DNA from: JAKQIM01 sp029557965
GTDB taxonomy: Bacteria; Chloroflexota; Anaerolineae; Anaerolineales; UBA4823
Direction of reading: 5' to 3'
Assembly (NCBI GenBank): GCA_035341015.1
Contig: DAOQUL010000001.1
Span: forward strand, 1 to 64,000
Length of the DNA stretch: 64,000 bases
The translations under genes were made by a program, and so were the position numbers. The notes beneath the pieces are model-generated. The model saw only the letters and a list, made by a program, of their open reading frames with translations. It was not told the origin of the DNA and did no database searches. The stretch's first letter is position 1. Each line of letters begins with the position of its first letter. Below are positions 1 to 7,831 of this stretch, piece by piece.

Positions 1-36
1 TAACCGATCTTCTCTCTCGGACCCAAGAAACGGAAG

Positions 37-786
37 TTGTTTTTACACAAAAACTTAGAGGCTATCCAGGCCAGTTGGGAGCTGCCGCTCATTCTCTCGA
101 AGCAGGATGAATACCCGGCTTCTCGCCGCAATCATTTGCAAGCCCTTGAAACGATCTCTCATTATCTTGCTCCTCCAGGAAAGCTGCTGGATTTTGGTTG
201 TGGTGGCGGATTCTTTTTGGGCACAGCGCGCGAATTAGGCTGGGAGGTTTATGGTTTGGAGCCCCTGCCTGCGCATGCCGTTTATGCCCGGGCAAAATTC
301 CATGCCCAGGTCAAAACAGATGTTCTCCGCGCCGATACTTACCCGGCTGCCTTCTTTGATGTCATCGCAGCCTTCCAGGTTTTCGAACATCTCCCCACGC
401 CTCGCGCCGACCTGGAAAAATTGGTGAGTTTCCTTAAGCCGGGCGGCTTGATGGTGATTGAAGTTCCGAACATTGACAACTGGAGCGTGCGGCTCTTGGG
501 TGTGCGCCACCGTCATTTTGTCCAGGATCATCTCTATTTCTTCTCCGCTGCCACCTTAAGTGCTTTATTTCGCCTGGCGGGCCTGGATGTACTGCAAAGC
601 TATTCTCCCCCTCGCCGTATGAGCCTGGGTCACCTGGTGCACGCCTGGGCTGGCAGGCTTTTGCCAGGGCCTGTCGCTCGTTTGTCTGCCTCAGTTGTTG
701 ATCGTCTGGGGATTGCTGGCTGCCAAGTATCGCTCAACCTGGGCGATATCATTACCGTAATTGGACGAAAACCCGCTGTAGGATAG
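37..786 (+). CDS. class I SAM-dependent methyltransferase, possibly 5'-truncated
   Basis: A methyltransferase with a Rossmann fold. The SAM-binding glycine motif LLDFGCGGGFFLG lies at about residues 50-62, followed by an acidic strand end (VYGLEP) and the post-motif FDVIAAFQVFEHLPTPR, as in the Methyltransf_11/23 families. There is no ATG near the front: the only early start is a TTG at 37, and the frame is open back to a stop at 1-3. Relatives often carry an N-terminal Cys-rich segment that is absent here, so the gene may be truncated or frameshifted just upstream. It precedes glycosyltransferases and probably methylates a sugar or a biosynthetic intermediate of the surface glycan. The substrate is unknown. 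Confidence 0.75.
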   Translation: MFLHKNLEAIQASWELPLILSKQDEYPASRRNHLQALETISHYLAPPGKLLDFGCGGGFFLGTARELGWEVYGLEPLPAHAVYARAKFHAQVKTDVLRADTYPAAFFDVIAAFQVFEHLPTPRADLEKLVSFLKPGGLMVIEVPNIDNWSVRLLGVRHRHFVQDHLYFFSAATLSALFRLAGLDVLQSYSPPRRMSLGHLVHAWAGRLLPGPVARLSASVVDRLGIAGCQVSLNLGDIITVIGRKPAVG

Positions 787-792
787 ACTTGT

Positions 793-2133
793 ATGAAGAA
801 CCGTCTGCTGATCATTATCCTTATCCTCGCCGCCCTGCTGCGCCTGGGCGTGGCCCTGGCCCTCGGTGACCAGGTCGAGATCCTGCCCGGCACCTTCGAT
901 CAGATCTCCTATCACACCCTCGCCACCCGCCTTTTGGATGGGCACGGCTTCACCATGCCCGCCCAATGGTGGCCAATCACCCCCGCCGGGGAGCCCACCG
1001 CCCATTGGTCTTACCTTTACACCTTTTACCTGGTGGGCGTCTACGCCATTTTTGGGACGCATGCCCTGGCTGCCCGCCTGCTCCAGGCCCTGCTCGCCGG
1101 GCTGCTCATGCCCTGGCTGGCTTACCGCCTGGCACAGCGCCTCTTCCCGGGTAAATCCCTGCGCCTCTGGCGCCTCGAGCTTTCTCCGGCCCTGCTTGCC
1201 GCCGCCTGGGTCGCTTTCTACCCTTACTTCCTCTACTACGCCGGCTCCCTCATGACCGAGACCTTTTACATCACCGCTATCCTCTGGTCTCTCGATCGGG
1301 CACTCTCTATTATTTATACGGATGACGGCGATGCTCTGCATCGTCGCCATCCGTATAAAAATTATTTCCTCCTCGGCCTGGCCCTGGCCCTCACCGTCCT
1401 CCTGCGCCAGGTCTTCCTGCCCTTCGTCCCCTGCATCTTCCTCTGGCTGTGGTGGGCCTGCGCCCGGCAGGCCGGTTGGAAGCCCGCCTTAAAGCCGGTC
1501 TTGCTCGGTGGCCTGCTCTGTGCCCTGCTGTTAGCGCTTTGCATCGCCCCCTTCACCCTCCTGAATTACCAGCACTTCGGGCGTTTCGTCTTGCTCAACA
1601 CCAACGCCGGCTATGCCTTCTTCTGGGCCAATCATCCCGTCCACGGCTACAGTTTTGTCTCCCTCTTCACCCCCGATATGCCCAGCTACCAGGAGCTCAT
1701 CCCCCAAGAGCTGCGCCACCTGAACGAGGCCGCCCTCGACCAGGCTCTGCTCAAGCTGGGGCTGGGTTTTGTGCTCGAAGACCCCCTGCGCTTCCTATCG
1801 CTGTGCGTCACCCGCATCCCAGCGCATTTCATCTTCTGGCCCCTGCCCGGTTCCAGCCTGCCCAGCAACCTCACCCGCCTGGCCTCCATCGGCCTGGCCC
1901 TGCCCTTCATGCTCGCCGGCGCCCTGCTCTGGGTTCTCGATGCCCGCCGCGCCCGCCTTGACCCCCGCCCGGGGGCCTTGCTGGCCCTCTTCTGCTTTGT
2001 CTACGTCGGCATCCACCTGCTCTCCTGGGCCGGCATCCGCTACCGCCTGCCCACCGATGCCGTGGCCCTCGTCTTTGCCGCCTACGCCCTCTGGCGTTTC
2101 CTCGCCTGGGCGACCTTCCTCCGCCGCAAGTGA
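793..2133 (+). CDS. GT-C fold glycosyltransferase, polytopic membrane protein (GT39/ArnT-like)
   Basis: A 446-residue integral membrane protein with about ten hydrophobic segments, starting with an N-terminal signal-anchor (LLIIILILAALLRLGVALAL). An acidic extracytoplasmic loop after the first helix (DQISYHTLATRLLDGHGF) resembles the catalytic loop of lipid-linked GT-C transferases of the GT39/GT83 type. These use polyprenyl-phosphate sugars as donors outside the membrane. It begins 6 bases after the methyltransferase. A 47-bp hairpin (1313-1359) lies inside the reading frame, encoding a polar loop around residues 174-190 between membrane helices. The stop codon falls inside the first unit of a tandem repeat. 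Substrate unknown. Confidence 0.7.
   Translation: MKNRLLIIILILAALLRLGVALALGDQVEILPGTFDQISYHTLATRLLDGHGFTMPAQWWPITPAGEPTAHWSYLYTFYLVGVYAIFGTHALAARLLQALLAGLLMPWLAYRLAQRLFPGKSLRLWRLELSPALLAAAWVAFYPYFLYYAGSLMTETFYITAILWSLDRALSIIYTDDGDALHRRHPYKNYFLLGLALALTVLLRQVFLPFVPCIFLWLWWACARQAGWKPALKPVLLGGLLCALLLALCIAPFTLLNYQHFGRFVLLNTNAGYAFFWANHPVHGYSFVSLFTPDMPSYQELIPQELRHLNEAALDQALLKLGLGFVLEDPLRFLSLCVTRIPAHFIFWPLPGSSLPSNLTRLASIGLALPFMLAGALLWVLDARRARLDPRPGALLALFCFVYVGIHLLSWAGIRYRLPTDAVALVFAAYALWRFLAWATFLRRK
1313..1359. repeat. palindromic hairpin element inside a coding sequence (copy 1)
   Basis: Two 22-base arms (1313-1334 and 1338-1359) are complementary except for two positions and surround a 3-base TCT loop. 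The sequence is richer in A+T than the surrounding gene and is translated in frame into a polar, Asp/His/Arg-rich loop of the membrane glycosyltransferase. Size, GC..GC flanking of the tiny loop and GGATG-type arm content resemble hairpins at 3180-3225 and 6810-6852. Common origin is inferred. Confidence 0.6.
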
Positions 2134-2297
2134 TTTCCCTCTTGCGCCCGCAAGTGAACTTTCTTGCGCCCGCAAGTGATTTCCCTCTTGCGCCCGCAAG
2201 TGATTTCCCTCTTGCGCCCGCATGTGAACTTTCTTGCGCCCGCAAGTGATTTCCTTCTTGCGTCCGCATCTGAATTTCCTCTTGTGGCGCACAAATG
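2122..2297. repeat. tandem array of 22-24 bp units, each with a 14-bp palindrome
   Basis: About seven direct repeats of 22 or 24 bases. Each unit opens with the palindrome CTTGCGCCCGCAAG (6-bp arms, CC centre) followed by TGATTTCCCT or TGAACTTT. Clear units start at 2141, 2163, 2187, 2211, 2233 and 2257. A partial unit at 2122 contains the stop codon of the preceding gene, and a decayed unit begins at 2281. The array fills the first half of the gap between two glycosyltransferase genes. It could be a protein-binding array, an mRNA 3'-end stabiliser or a recombination-prone repeat; function unknown. Confidence 0.9.
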
Positions 2298-2309
2298 TTC
2301 TGCTATACT
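2282..2309 (+). promoter_or_regulatory. candidate promoter upstream of the GT4 gene
   Basis: TTGTGG (2282-2287), a 16-base spacer and TATACT (2304-2309), with an extended -10 TG at 2301-2302. The -35 falls in the last, decayed tandem-repeat unit. It would give a leader of about 200 bases before the gene at 2521. Assigned by consensus only. Confidence 0.4.
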
Positions 2310-2324
2310 AAGAATTAACCCCTC

Positions 2325-2411
2325 CCTCTCCACTATTCACTCTGCACTATTCACTATCCACTGGCTTCTCCCCACTCTCCACTATCCACTCTGCACTATC
2401 TACTGGCTCTT
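2325..2411. repeat. degenerate pyrimidine-rich duplication built on CACTATYCACT
   Basis: Two imperfect copies (about 2325-2369 and 2374-2411) are built from CACTAT-CACT words with CTCTCC before and CTGGCT after. The strand is almost free of G. The rest of the gap to 2520 holds an A/T-rich stretch (2412-2460) with no open frame I trust. This is the second half of a 387-base gap without a gene. Confidence 0.7.
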
Positions 2412-2520
2412 ACAAAATGCCTGGAAAAAAATTTTCGCGGAATGAAGATATTTCTCAAAACTCCGCCCTCAAGCCCTCGCGACCCTTTTTGCCCTCCCTT
2501 ACCGACTAGTTAAGTACCGC

Positions 2521-3777
2521 ATGAACATCCTCTTCGTCGTCCCCTACGTTCCCACCCCCATCCGCACCCGGCCTTACCACCTGGCCCGCGCCCTGGCGCG
2601 CCGTGGGCACGCCCTGACCCTGGCCACCCTCTGGGAGGGCCCCGCCGAGCGCCAGGCTTTGGATGAATTTGAGCGTGCCGGGATGCGGGTGTTGGCCGAA
2701 CCGCTGGAACGCCGGCGCATCCTGGGCAATCTCGTCCAGGTGCTGCCCGGCCGCCGGCCCCTGCAGGCGCGTTATAGCTGGCACCCCGGGCTGGCCCGGC
2801 GCATGTTGGCTGCGGTGCAGGCCGGCCAGTTTGATGCCATCCATGTCGAGCACCTGCGCGCCGCCGAGTACGGCCTCTTCCTCAAGGCCCAGGCCAACGG
2901 CCGCACCCCCGGCATCGTTTGGGACAGCGTCGATTGCATCAGCCTGCTTTTCGAGCAGGCCGTGCGCCACAGCCAGAGCCGCTTTGGGCGTTGGGCCACC
3001 CGCTTCGATCTGCCCCGCACCCGCCGCTACGAGGCCTGGCTCTTGGGCCAGTTCCAGCGCGTCCTGGTCACCTCGCAAGCCGACCGCCTGGCGCTTGAAG
3101 GCCTTGCCCGCCCCGCCGCCTGCGAGGCCTCCCCCGCGCCGATCGTGGTGCTGCCCAACGGGGTGGATGGGGATCATTTTAATCCTACATCAACGGATGC
3201 TGATGCATCCGTTGATGTAGGATTAAGAAAAAATCAGGCGGTGATCTTCACCGGCAAGATGAGCTACCATGCCAACATCACCGCCGCCCGCCACCTGGTC
3301 GAAAACATCATGCCGAGGGTCTGGGCGCACAAGCCCGGCGTGCCGGTGTGGGTGGTGGGCAAGGATCCGGCCGCCTCGCTGCTGGAGCTGGCGCGCGACG
3401 AGCCGCGCCTGCACGTGCAGGGCCATGCCCCCGACCTGGCCCCCTATATCCGCCAGGCAGCCGTCTCGGCGGCGCCCATCGTATACGGCGCCGGCATCCA
3501 GAACAAGGTGTTAGAGGCCATGGCCTGCGGCACGCCGGTGGTGGCCAGCCCCCAGGCCGCCCAGGCCCTGCAGGCCGTGGATGGGCAGGATCTGCTGGTG
3601 GCGGCTGACCCGGCGGCCTTTGCGGCGGCCATCCTGCGCCTGCTGGACGACCCCGCCCTGCGCCAGCGCCTGGGCCAGAACGGCCGCCGCTACGTCTTGC
3701 GCTGTCACGATTGGGACGCGGCTGCGGGCCAACTAGAAGCCATTTATGGGGAGGTCAATCATGGACATTGTGGCTAA
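2521..3777 (+). CDS. glycosyltransferase family 4 (GT-B fold)
   Basis: A 418-residue soluble glycosyltransferase. The N-terminal acceptor domain begins MNILFVVPYVPTPIRTRPYH, and the C-terminal GT4 donor domain carries FTGKMSYHANITAA and the nucleotide-sugar signature around GIQNKVLEAMACGTPVV (about residues 325-341, with the E-x7-E type spacing). It resembles the exosortase/EPS-associated GT4 group. It probably adds a sugar to the lipid-linked repeat unit at the cytoplasmic membrane. A perfect 46-bp hairpin (3180-3225) is read through in frame between the two domains, just after PNGVDGDHF. The 3' end overlaps the next gene by 17 bases. Confidence 0.85.
   Translation: MNILFVVPYVPTPIRTRPYHLARALARRGHALTLATLWEGPAERQALDEFERAGMRVLAEPLERRRILGNLVQVLPGRRPLQARYSWHPGLARRMLAAVQAGQFDAIHVEHLRAAEYGLFLKAQANGRTPGIVWDSVDCISLLFEQAVRHSQSRFGRWATRFDLPRTRRYEAWLLGQFQRVLVTSQADRLALEGLARPAACEASPAPIVVLPNGVDGDHFNPTSTDADASVDVGLRKNQAVIFTGKMSYHANITAARHLVENIMPRVWAHKPGVPVWVVGKDPAASLLELARDEPRLHVQGHAPDLAPYIRQAAVSAAPIVYGAGIQNKVLEAMACGTPVVASPQAAQALQAVDGQDLLVAADPAAFAAAILRLLDDPALRQRLGQNGRRYVLRCHDWDAAAGQLEAIYGEVNHGHCG
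3180..3225. repeat. perfect 46-bp hairpin inside the GT4 coding sequence (copy 2)
   Basis: Arms of 21 bases (3180-3200 and 3205-3225) are exactly complementary around a TGAT loop. The arms contain ACATCAACGGATGC. The element is translated as a Thr/Asp/Ala/Val-rich stretch (NPTSTDADASVDVGL) at the variable loop between the two Rossmann domains, where an insertion should be tolerated. It has no U-run on either side within a stop context, so it is not a terminator. It resembles the hairpins at 1313 and 6810. Confidence 0.75.
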
Positions 3778-5239
3778 GAACCAGGCCCGGCTGGGCAACC
3801 TGCCCCGGCCTTTCCCGCTCACCCCCGCTGCCCGGCAGAAGCTCTTCTTCGGCGTGCTGCTGACCAGCGACGCGCTCATGCTCAGCCTGGCCTTCTGGCT
3901 GGCCTACCTGGTGCGCTTTGAGCTGATGGCCTATCACGGCCTGTTCGACCTGGCGGAGTATGTGCTGCTCTTTGCCCTCTCGCTGCCGGCCTGGCTGGTG
4001 CTGTTTGCGGCCTTTCAAGCCTACAGCCGCGAATACCTGTTCGGCGGGCTGGGGGAGTACCGCCAGGTCTTCAACGCCGTCACGGTCGGCATCTTGCTGA
4101 TGATCATCTTCGGCTTTGTGCAGCGCGGCGGGCTGCCCATCTCGCGCGGCTGGCTGGCCCTGGCCTGGGGCTTATCGTGCTTGCTGGTGGGGGGGGCGCG
4201 CTTTGCCTTCCGGCGCCTGGTCTATGCCCTGCGCCAGCGCGGGCACCTGCTGACCCCGGCGGTGGTGGTGGGCGCCAACGAGGAGGGCAAGGCCCTGGCG
4301 CAGCAGCTCAGCAGTTGGGCCACCTCGGGCCTGTATTTAGTAGGATTTATCGATGAGCAGGGCGAGCAGGGGAGCGAGGCGCTGCCTGGCAAGCCGGTGC
4401 TGGGCGACCTGGACGAGCTGGAACGCCTGGTGCGGGTGTGCCAGGTGCAGGAGGTGATCGTGGCGCCCACCGCTTTGAACCGTGAGCGCCTGTTGGAGCT
4501 CTTCCGCGCCTTTGCGGCTTACCCGGGCGTGCACCTGCGCCTGTCTTCGGGGCTGTTTGAGGTCGTCTCGAGCGGCATGAAGGTCAGCCAACTGGCCTAT
4601 GTGCCGCTCTTGGAAGTCAACCCCATGCGCATGAGCGGCCTGGACATGGTGCTGAAGCTGGGGCTGGATTACCTCATCGCCATCCCCGGCACCCTGCTGG
4701 CCCTGCCCATCTTTGCCATCCTGGCTTTGTTGGTGCGGCTGGATTCGCCCGGGCCGGTCATTCACCGCCGGCGGGTGATGGGCGTCAACGGCACCCAGTT
4801 CGATGCCTTCAAGTTCCGCACCATGCTGGTCGATGGTGACGAGCTGCTGGTTGGGCGCCCAGACCTGCAGGCCGAGCTGGCGCGCGATTTCAAGCTCAAG
4901 GATGACCCGCGCGTCACCCGCCTGGGCAAGTTCCTGCGCAAGTTCAGCCTGGACGAGACGCCGCAGATCTTCAACGTGCTGCTCAACCAGATGAGCCTGG
5001 TGGGCCCGCGCATGATCTCGCCGCCGGAGATGGAGAAGTACGGCAAGTGGGGCATGAACCTGCTGACGGTCAAGCCGGGCATCACCGGGCCCTGGCAGAT
5101 CAGCGGCCGCTCTGACGTGGGCTATGACGAGCGCGTGCGCATTGACATGGAATACATCCGCAATTGGACCATCTGGCTGGACCTGTACGTCTTGCTGCGT
5201 ACGCCGATTGCGGTCATCTTTGGGCGCGGGGCGTATTAG
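3761..5239 (+). CDS. polyprenyl-phosphate sugar phosphotransferase (WbaP/WcaJ-like initiating enzyme)
   Basis: A 492-residue membrane enzyme that transfers a hexose-1-phosphate from a nucleotide sugar to undecaprenyl phosphate, the first step of glycan repeat assembly. It shows four to five N-terminal helices, a CoA-binding-like Rossmann domain (VVVGANEEGKALAQ, about residues 168-182), one more helix, and the C-terminal bacterial sugar-transferase domain with FKFRTM (about 349), DETPQIFN (about 397) and LVGPRM (about 413). I chose ATG 3761 because GGGGAGG at 3748-3754 precedes it at good spacing; an upstream ATG at 3746 overlaps that ribosome-binding site. The sugar donor cannot be read from sequence. 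Confidence 0.9.
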   Translation: MDIVAKNQARLGNLPRPFPLTPAARQKLFFGVLLTSDALMLSLAFWLAYLVRFELMAYHGLFDLAEYVLLFALSLPAWLVLFAAFQAYSREYLFGGLGEYRQVFNAVTVGILLMIIFGFVQRGGLPISRGWLALAWGLSCLLVGGARFAFRRLVYALRQRGHLLTPAVVVGANEEGKALAQQLSSWATSGLYLVGFIDEQGEQGSEALPGKPVLGDLDELERLVRVCQVQEVIVAPTALNRERLLELFRAFAAYPGVHLRLSSGLFEVVSSGMKVSQLAYVPLLEVNPMRMSGLDMVLKLGLDYLIAIPGTLLALPIFAILALLVRLDSPGPVIHRRRVMGVNGTQFDAFKFRTMLVDGDELLVGRPDLQAELARDFKLKDDPRVTRLGKFLRKFSLDETPQIFNVLLNQMSLVGPRMISPPEMEKYGKWGMNLLTVKPGITGPWQISGRSDVGYDERVRIDMEYIRNWTIWLDLYVLLRTPIAVIFGRGAY

Positions 5240-6217
5240 ATGCTGATCACGCAGACCCCCCTGCGGGTGAGCTTCTTCGGCGGCGGCACGGATATGGCCG
5301 GCTTTTACCGCCAGGAGGGCGGCTGCGTGCTGAGCGCGGCCATCGATAAGTACATTTTTGTGCTCATCAAGCGCCGCTTCGACAGCCAGGTGCGCGTGGG
5401 TTACACCAGCACCGAGCTGGTGGACGGTGCCGGGCAGGTGCGGCACGAGCTGGTGCGCGAGGCCCTGCTGATGACGGGGGTATCGCAGCAGGTGGAGATC
5501 AACACCATGGGCGATATCCCCGCCTCGGGCAGCGGGCTGGGCTCTTCGAGCACGGTGACGGTGGGCGTGCTCAACGGCCTCTACCATTACCTGAACGACC
5601 CGCAGCCGTTGGACGTGCTGGCCCGCCAGGCCTGCCAGATCGAGATCGAGCGCCTGGGCAAGCCCATTGGCAAGCAAGACCAGTACATTGCGGCCTACGG
5701 CGGGCTGCGCTTCATCAACTTTTTGCCTGATGAACAGGTGACGGTGGAAGAGGTGAAACTGCCCCCGGCCGAGCTGCGCCTGTTCAGCAGCCAACTGATG
5801 CTCTTTTACACCAACCATGCCCGCAAGGCCGAGTCGGTGCTGGCCGAACAGCGCGCCAACACGGTGGCGCGCATGGCGGTGCTGCGAGAGATGAAGGGCA
5901 TGGTTGCCGAGGGGCGGCGTTTGCTCGAGGGGGGCGCCTACCACGATTTTGGGCGTTTGCTGCACGAAGGCTGGCAGTTGAAGAAGCACATGGCCAGCAA
6001 GATCTCGAACCCCAACCTGGACGCCATCTACGAGACGGCCCGCCAGGCGGGGGCCCTGGGCGGCAAGATCACCGGGGCGGGCGGGGGCGGCTTCTTATTA
6101 TTGTTCTGCCCGCATCACGCCCAAAGGCAGGTGCGGCAGGCCCTCTCGGCGCTGCCCGAGCTGCCGGTCAGCGTGGAGATGGACGGTTCAAAAGTGATCT
6201 TCAATTATCGAAAGTAG
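5240..6217 (+). CDS. hddA: GHMP kinase, D-glycero-alpha-D-manno-heptose 7-phosphate kinase-like
   Basis: A 325-residue GHMP-superfamily kinase starting one base after the preceding stop. The start LITQTPLRVSFFGGGTDM, the ATP loop GSGLGSSST (about residue 97) and the C-terminal GGKITGAGGGG (about 273) match the HddA/sugar-kinase subgroup. It would phosphorylate heptose 7-phosphate at C1. Neighbouring gmhA and gmhB homologues support the GDP-heptose route (GmhA, HddA, GmhB, HddC) rather than the ADP-heptose route with HldE. No guanylyltransferase (HddC) is in the window. An alternative substrate such as fucose or another sugar is possible. Confidence 0.8.
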   Translation: MLITQTPLRVSFFGGGTDMAGFYRQEGGCVLSAAIDKYIFVLIKRRFDSQVRVGYTSTELVDGAGQVRHELVREALLMTGVSQQVEINTMGDIPASGSGLGSSSTVTVGVLNGLYHYLNDPQPLDVLARQACQIEIERLGKPIGKQDQYIAAYGGLRFINFLPDEQVTVEEVKLPPAELRLFSSQLMLFYTNHARKAESVLAEQRANTVARMAVLREMKGMVAEGRRLLEGGAYHDFGRLLHEGWQLKKHMASKISNPNLDAIYETARQAGALGGKITGAGGGGFLLLFCPHHAQRQVRQALSALPELPVSVEMDGSKVIFNYRK

Positions 6218-6226
6218 GGTGGTATT

Positions 6227-6807
6227 GTGGATGGTATGCCAAGCAACCTGATCGATGCATATTTGCGCAGCCTGGAGGCAACCATCCGCGCCATCTCGCG
6301 GCCGGCCGTGGGGGCGGTGGTGGATTTGCTGTATGGGGCCTGGCAGGAGAGGCGGCAGGTCTTCATCTGCGGCAACGGGGGCAGTGCGGCCACCGCCTCG
6401 CACATGGCCAACGACCTGTGCAAGTACACGGTGGTGGATGGCCGGCCGCGCCTGAAGGCCCACGCCCTGACGGACAACGTGCCCCTGATGACGGCCTGGG
6501 GCAACGATACCGAGTATGCCAACATCTTCTCAGAGCCGTTGAAGAATTACATGGAGCCGAAGGATATCCTGATCGCCATCTCGGCCAGCGGCAACTCGCC
6601 CAACGTGCTGCGGGCGATGGAGGTGGCGCGCCAGATTGGCGGCGTGACGGTGGGGCTGACGGGCGATACGGGGGGCGCCTGAAGGAGCTGGCCGATCACT
6701 GCGTGCACATCCCCGACTGGCACATTGGCCGCCAGGAGGATGGGCACATGATCCTGGATCATGTCATCGCCGCGACCTTGCGCTGGCGGATTGAGCAATC
6801 CATATAG
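6227..6807 (+). CDS. gmhA: phosphoheptose isomerase, interrupted by a one-base frameshift in a G run
   Basis: Converts sedoheptulose 7-phosphate to D-glycero-D-manno-heptose 7-phosphate. The SIS fold is clear: CGNGGSAATASHMANDL (about residues 48-64), TDNVPLMTAWGND, and ISASGNSPNV (about 117). In the starting frame translation ends at TGA 6680-6682, after GLTGDTGGA. The missing C-terminus (RLKELADHCVHIPDW...ILDHVIAATLRW) continues in the -1 frame to TAG 6805-6807, restoring about 193 residues, the normal GmhA length. The shift falls in six Gs at 6670-6675; a seventh G would restore the frame. This is a real mutation, a consensus error, or slippage on the G run. The start is GTG 6227 or ATG 6236. 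Confidence 0.8.
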
Positions 6808-6809
6808 AT

Positions 6810-6852
6810 TTTGGGGATGGATGATGTGCATAGCACATCATCCATCCCCAAA
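6810..6852. repeat. 43-bp perfect hairpin between gmhA and the epimerase gene (copy 3)
   Basis: Exactly complementary 20-base arms (6810-6829 and 6833-6852) surround an ATA loop. It begins 2 bases after the gmhA stop and contains GGGGATGGATGATG. It could act as a 3'-end stabiliser or terminator, but no T-run follows. Arm length, tiny loop and GC..GC closing pairs match the hairpins at 1313 and 3180. Confidence 0.7.
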
Positions 6853-6879
6853 CCCCCAGGGAAGGGAAGGAGCTAACGA

Positions 6880-7815
6880 ATGAAGGTATTGGTAACAGGT
6901 GGGGCCGGGTTCATCGGCTCGCACGTGGTGGATCTGCTGATTGGGGCGGGGCACGAGGTGGTGGTGGTGGACGACCTTTCGACGGGCCGCCGCTCGAACC
7001 TGAACCCCAAGGCAAAGTTTTACCAGTTGGATATCCGCAGCCCTGAGCTGCGGCGTGTCTTTGAGGTTGAGCGTCCCCAGGCGGTGGATCACCACGCGGC
7101 ACAGATGGACGTGCGCAAGTCGGTGGCCGACCCGCTGTTTGATGCGGATGTGAACGTTGTGGCCGGCATCCGGCTGATCCAATTGAGTGTGGAATTTGGT
7201 GTGCGCAAGTTTGTGCACATCTCCAGCGGGGGGGCCATCTACGGCGAGCCGGTCTACTTGCCCTGCGACGAGGATCACCCGGTGCGCCCGCTGTGCCCGT
7301 ATGGTGCCAGCAAGTATACGCTGGAATTGTACCTGCATGTGTTCAAGGCCGTGCATGGCCTGGATTATTCCGTCATTCGCTATCCCAACGTGTATGGCCC
7401 GCGCCAGAATCCGCAGGGAGAGGCCGGGGTGGTGGCGATCTTCACCGGGCAGATGCTGCAGGGCAAGCCGGTCACCATTTACGGCACTGGCGAGCAGGTG
7501 CGCGACTATGTGCACGTATCCGATTGTGCCCGCGCCAACCTGCTGCTGTTGGAAGGCGACCCGGCGCCAGGCAGCGGCTGCGAGTACAACCTGGGCAGTG
7601 GCCAGGGCACCACGGTCAACCAGATCTTTGGGCATCTCAAGGCCATCACCGGCTATTCACCGGCGGCCAATTATGGCCCGGCGAAGGCGGGGGAGACGTT
7701 CCAGATCTATTTGAACGCTGACCGGGCGGCCAAGGAATTGGGCTGGGCGCCGAAGCTGGGCCTGGAAGATGGCCTGCGCCAGACGGTGGATTATTTCCGG
7801 CGTTACGAGGTCTAG
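6880..7815 (+). CDS. NAD-dependent epimerase/dehydratase (extended SDR, GalE-like)
   Basis: A 311-residue extended short-chain dehydrogenase. The N-terminal NAD-binding motif GGAGFIGSH is at residues 7-15, the Ser of SSGGAIYGEP at about 112 and the catalytic Tyr/Lys pair YGASK at about 140-144, with NVYGPRQNP downstream. The family interconverts nucleotide sugars (UDP-glucose/galactose or related 4-epimerisation). Placement after the heptose genes allows a role on a nucleotide-heptose, but no residue proves this. A strong ribosome-binding site (GGGAAGGGAAGGAG) lies at about 6860-6873, just after hairpin copy 3. Confidence 0.85.
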   Translation: MKVLVTGGAGFIGSHVVDLLIGAGHEVVVVDDLSTGRRSNLNPKAKFYQLDIRSPELRRVFEVERPQAVDHHAAQMDVRKSVADPLFDADVNVVAGIRLIQLSVEFGVRKFVHISSGGAIYGEPVYLPCDEDHPVRPLCPYGASKYTLELYLHVFKAVHGLDYSVIRYPNVYGPRQNPQGEAGVVAIFTGQMLQGKPVTIYGTGEQVRDYVHVSDCARANLLLLEGDPAPGSGCEYNLGSGQGTTVNQIFGHLKAITGYSPAANYGPAKAGETFQIYLNADRAAKELGWAPKLGLEDGLRQTVDYFRRYEV

Positions 7816-7831
7816 ATTTAACTTCCCATTC

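Noticed and set aside
2122..2297. The direct repeats could be a CRISPR array.
   Set aside because: Units are only 22-24 bases with no unique spacers between them, and no cas gene is present.
1795..2333. Minus-strand reading frames with repeated peptides across the tandem array.
   Set aside because: They arise from translating the DNA repeat and overlap the real glycosyltransferase gene; no promoter or ribosome-binding site supports them.
3180..3225. The hairpin as a terminator inside the glycosyltransferase gene.
   Set aside because: The reading frame continues through it with conserved GT4 sequence on both sides, and termination would abolish the donor domain.
4337..5989. A 550-codon open frame on the minus strand opposite the sugar transferase and kinase genes.
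   Set aside because: It mirrors two well-supported plus-strand genes; its composition (rich in His, Gln, Ala, Arg) is typical of an antisense shadow in GC-rich DNA.
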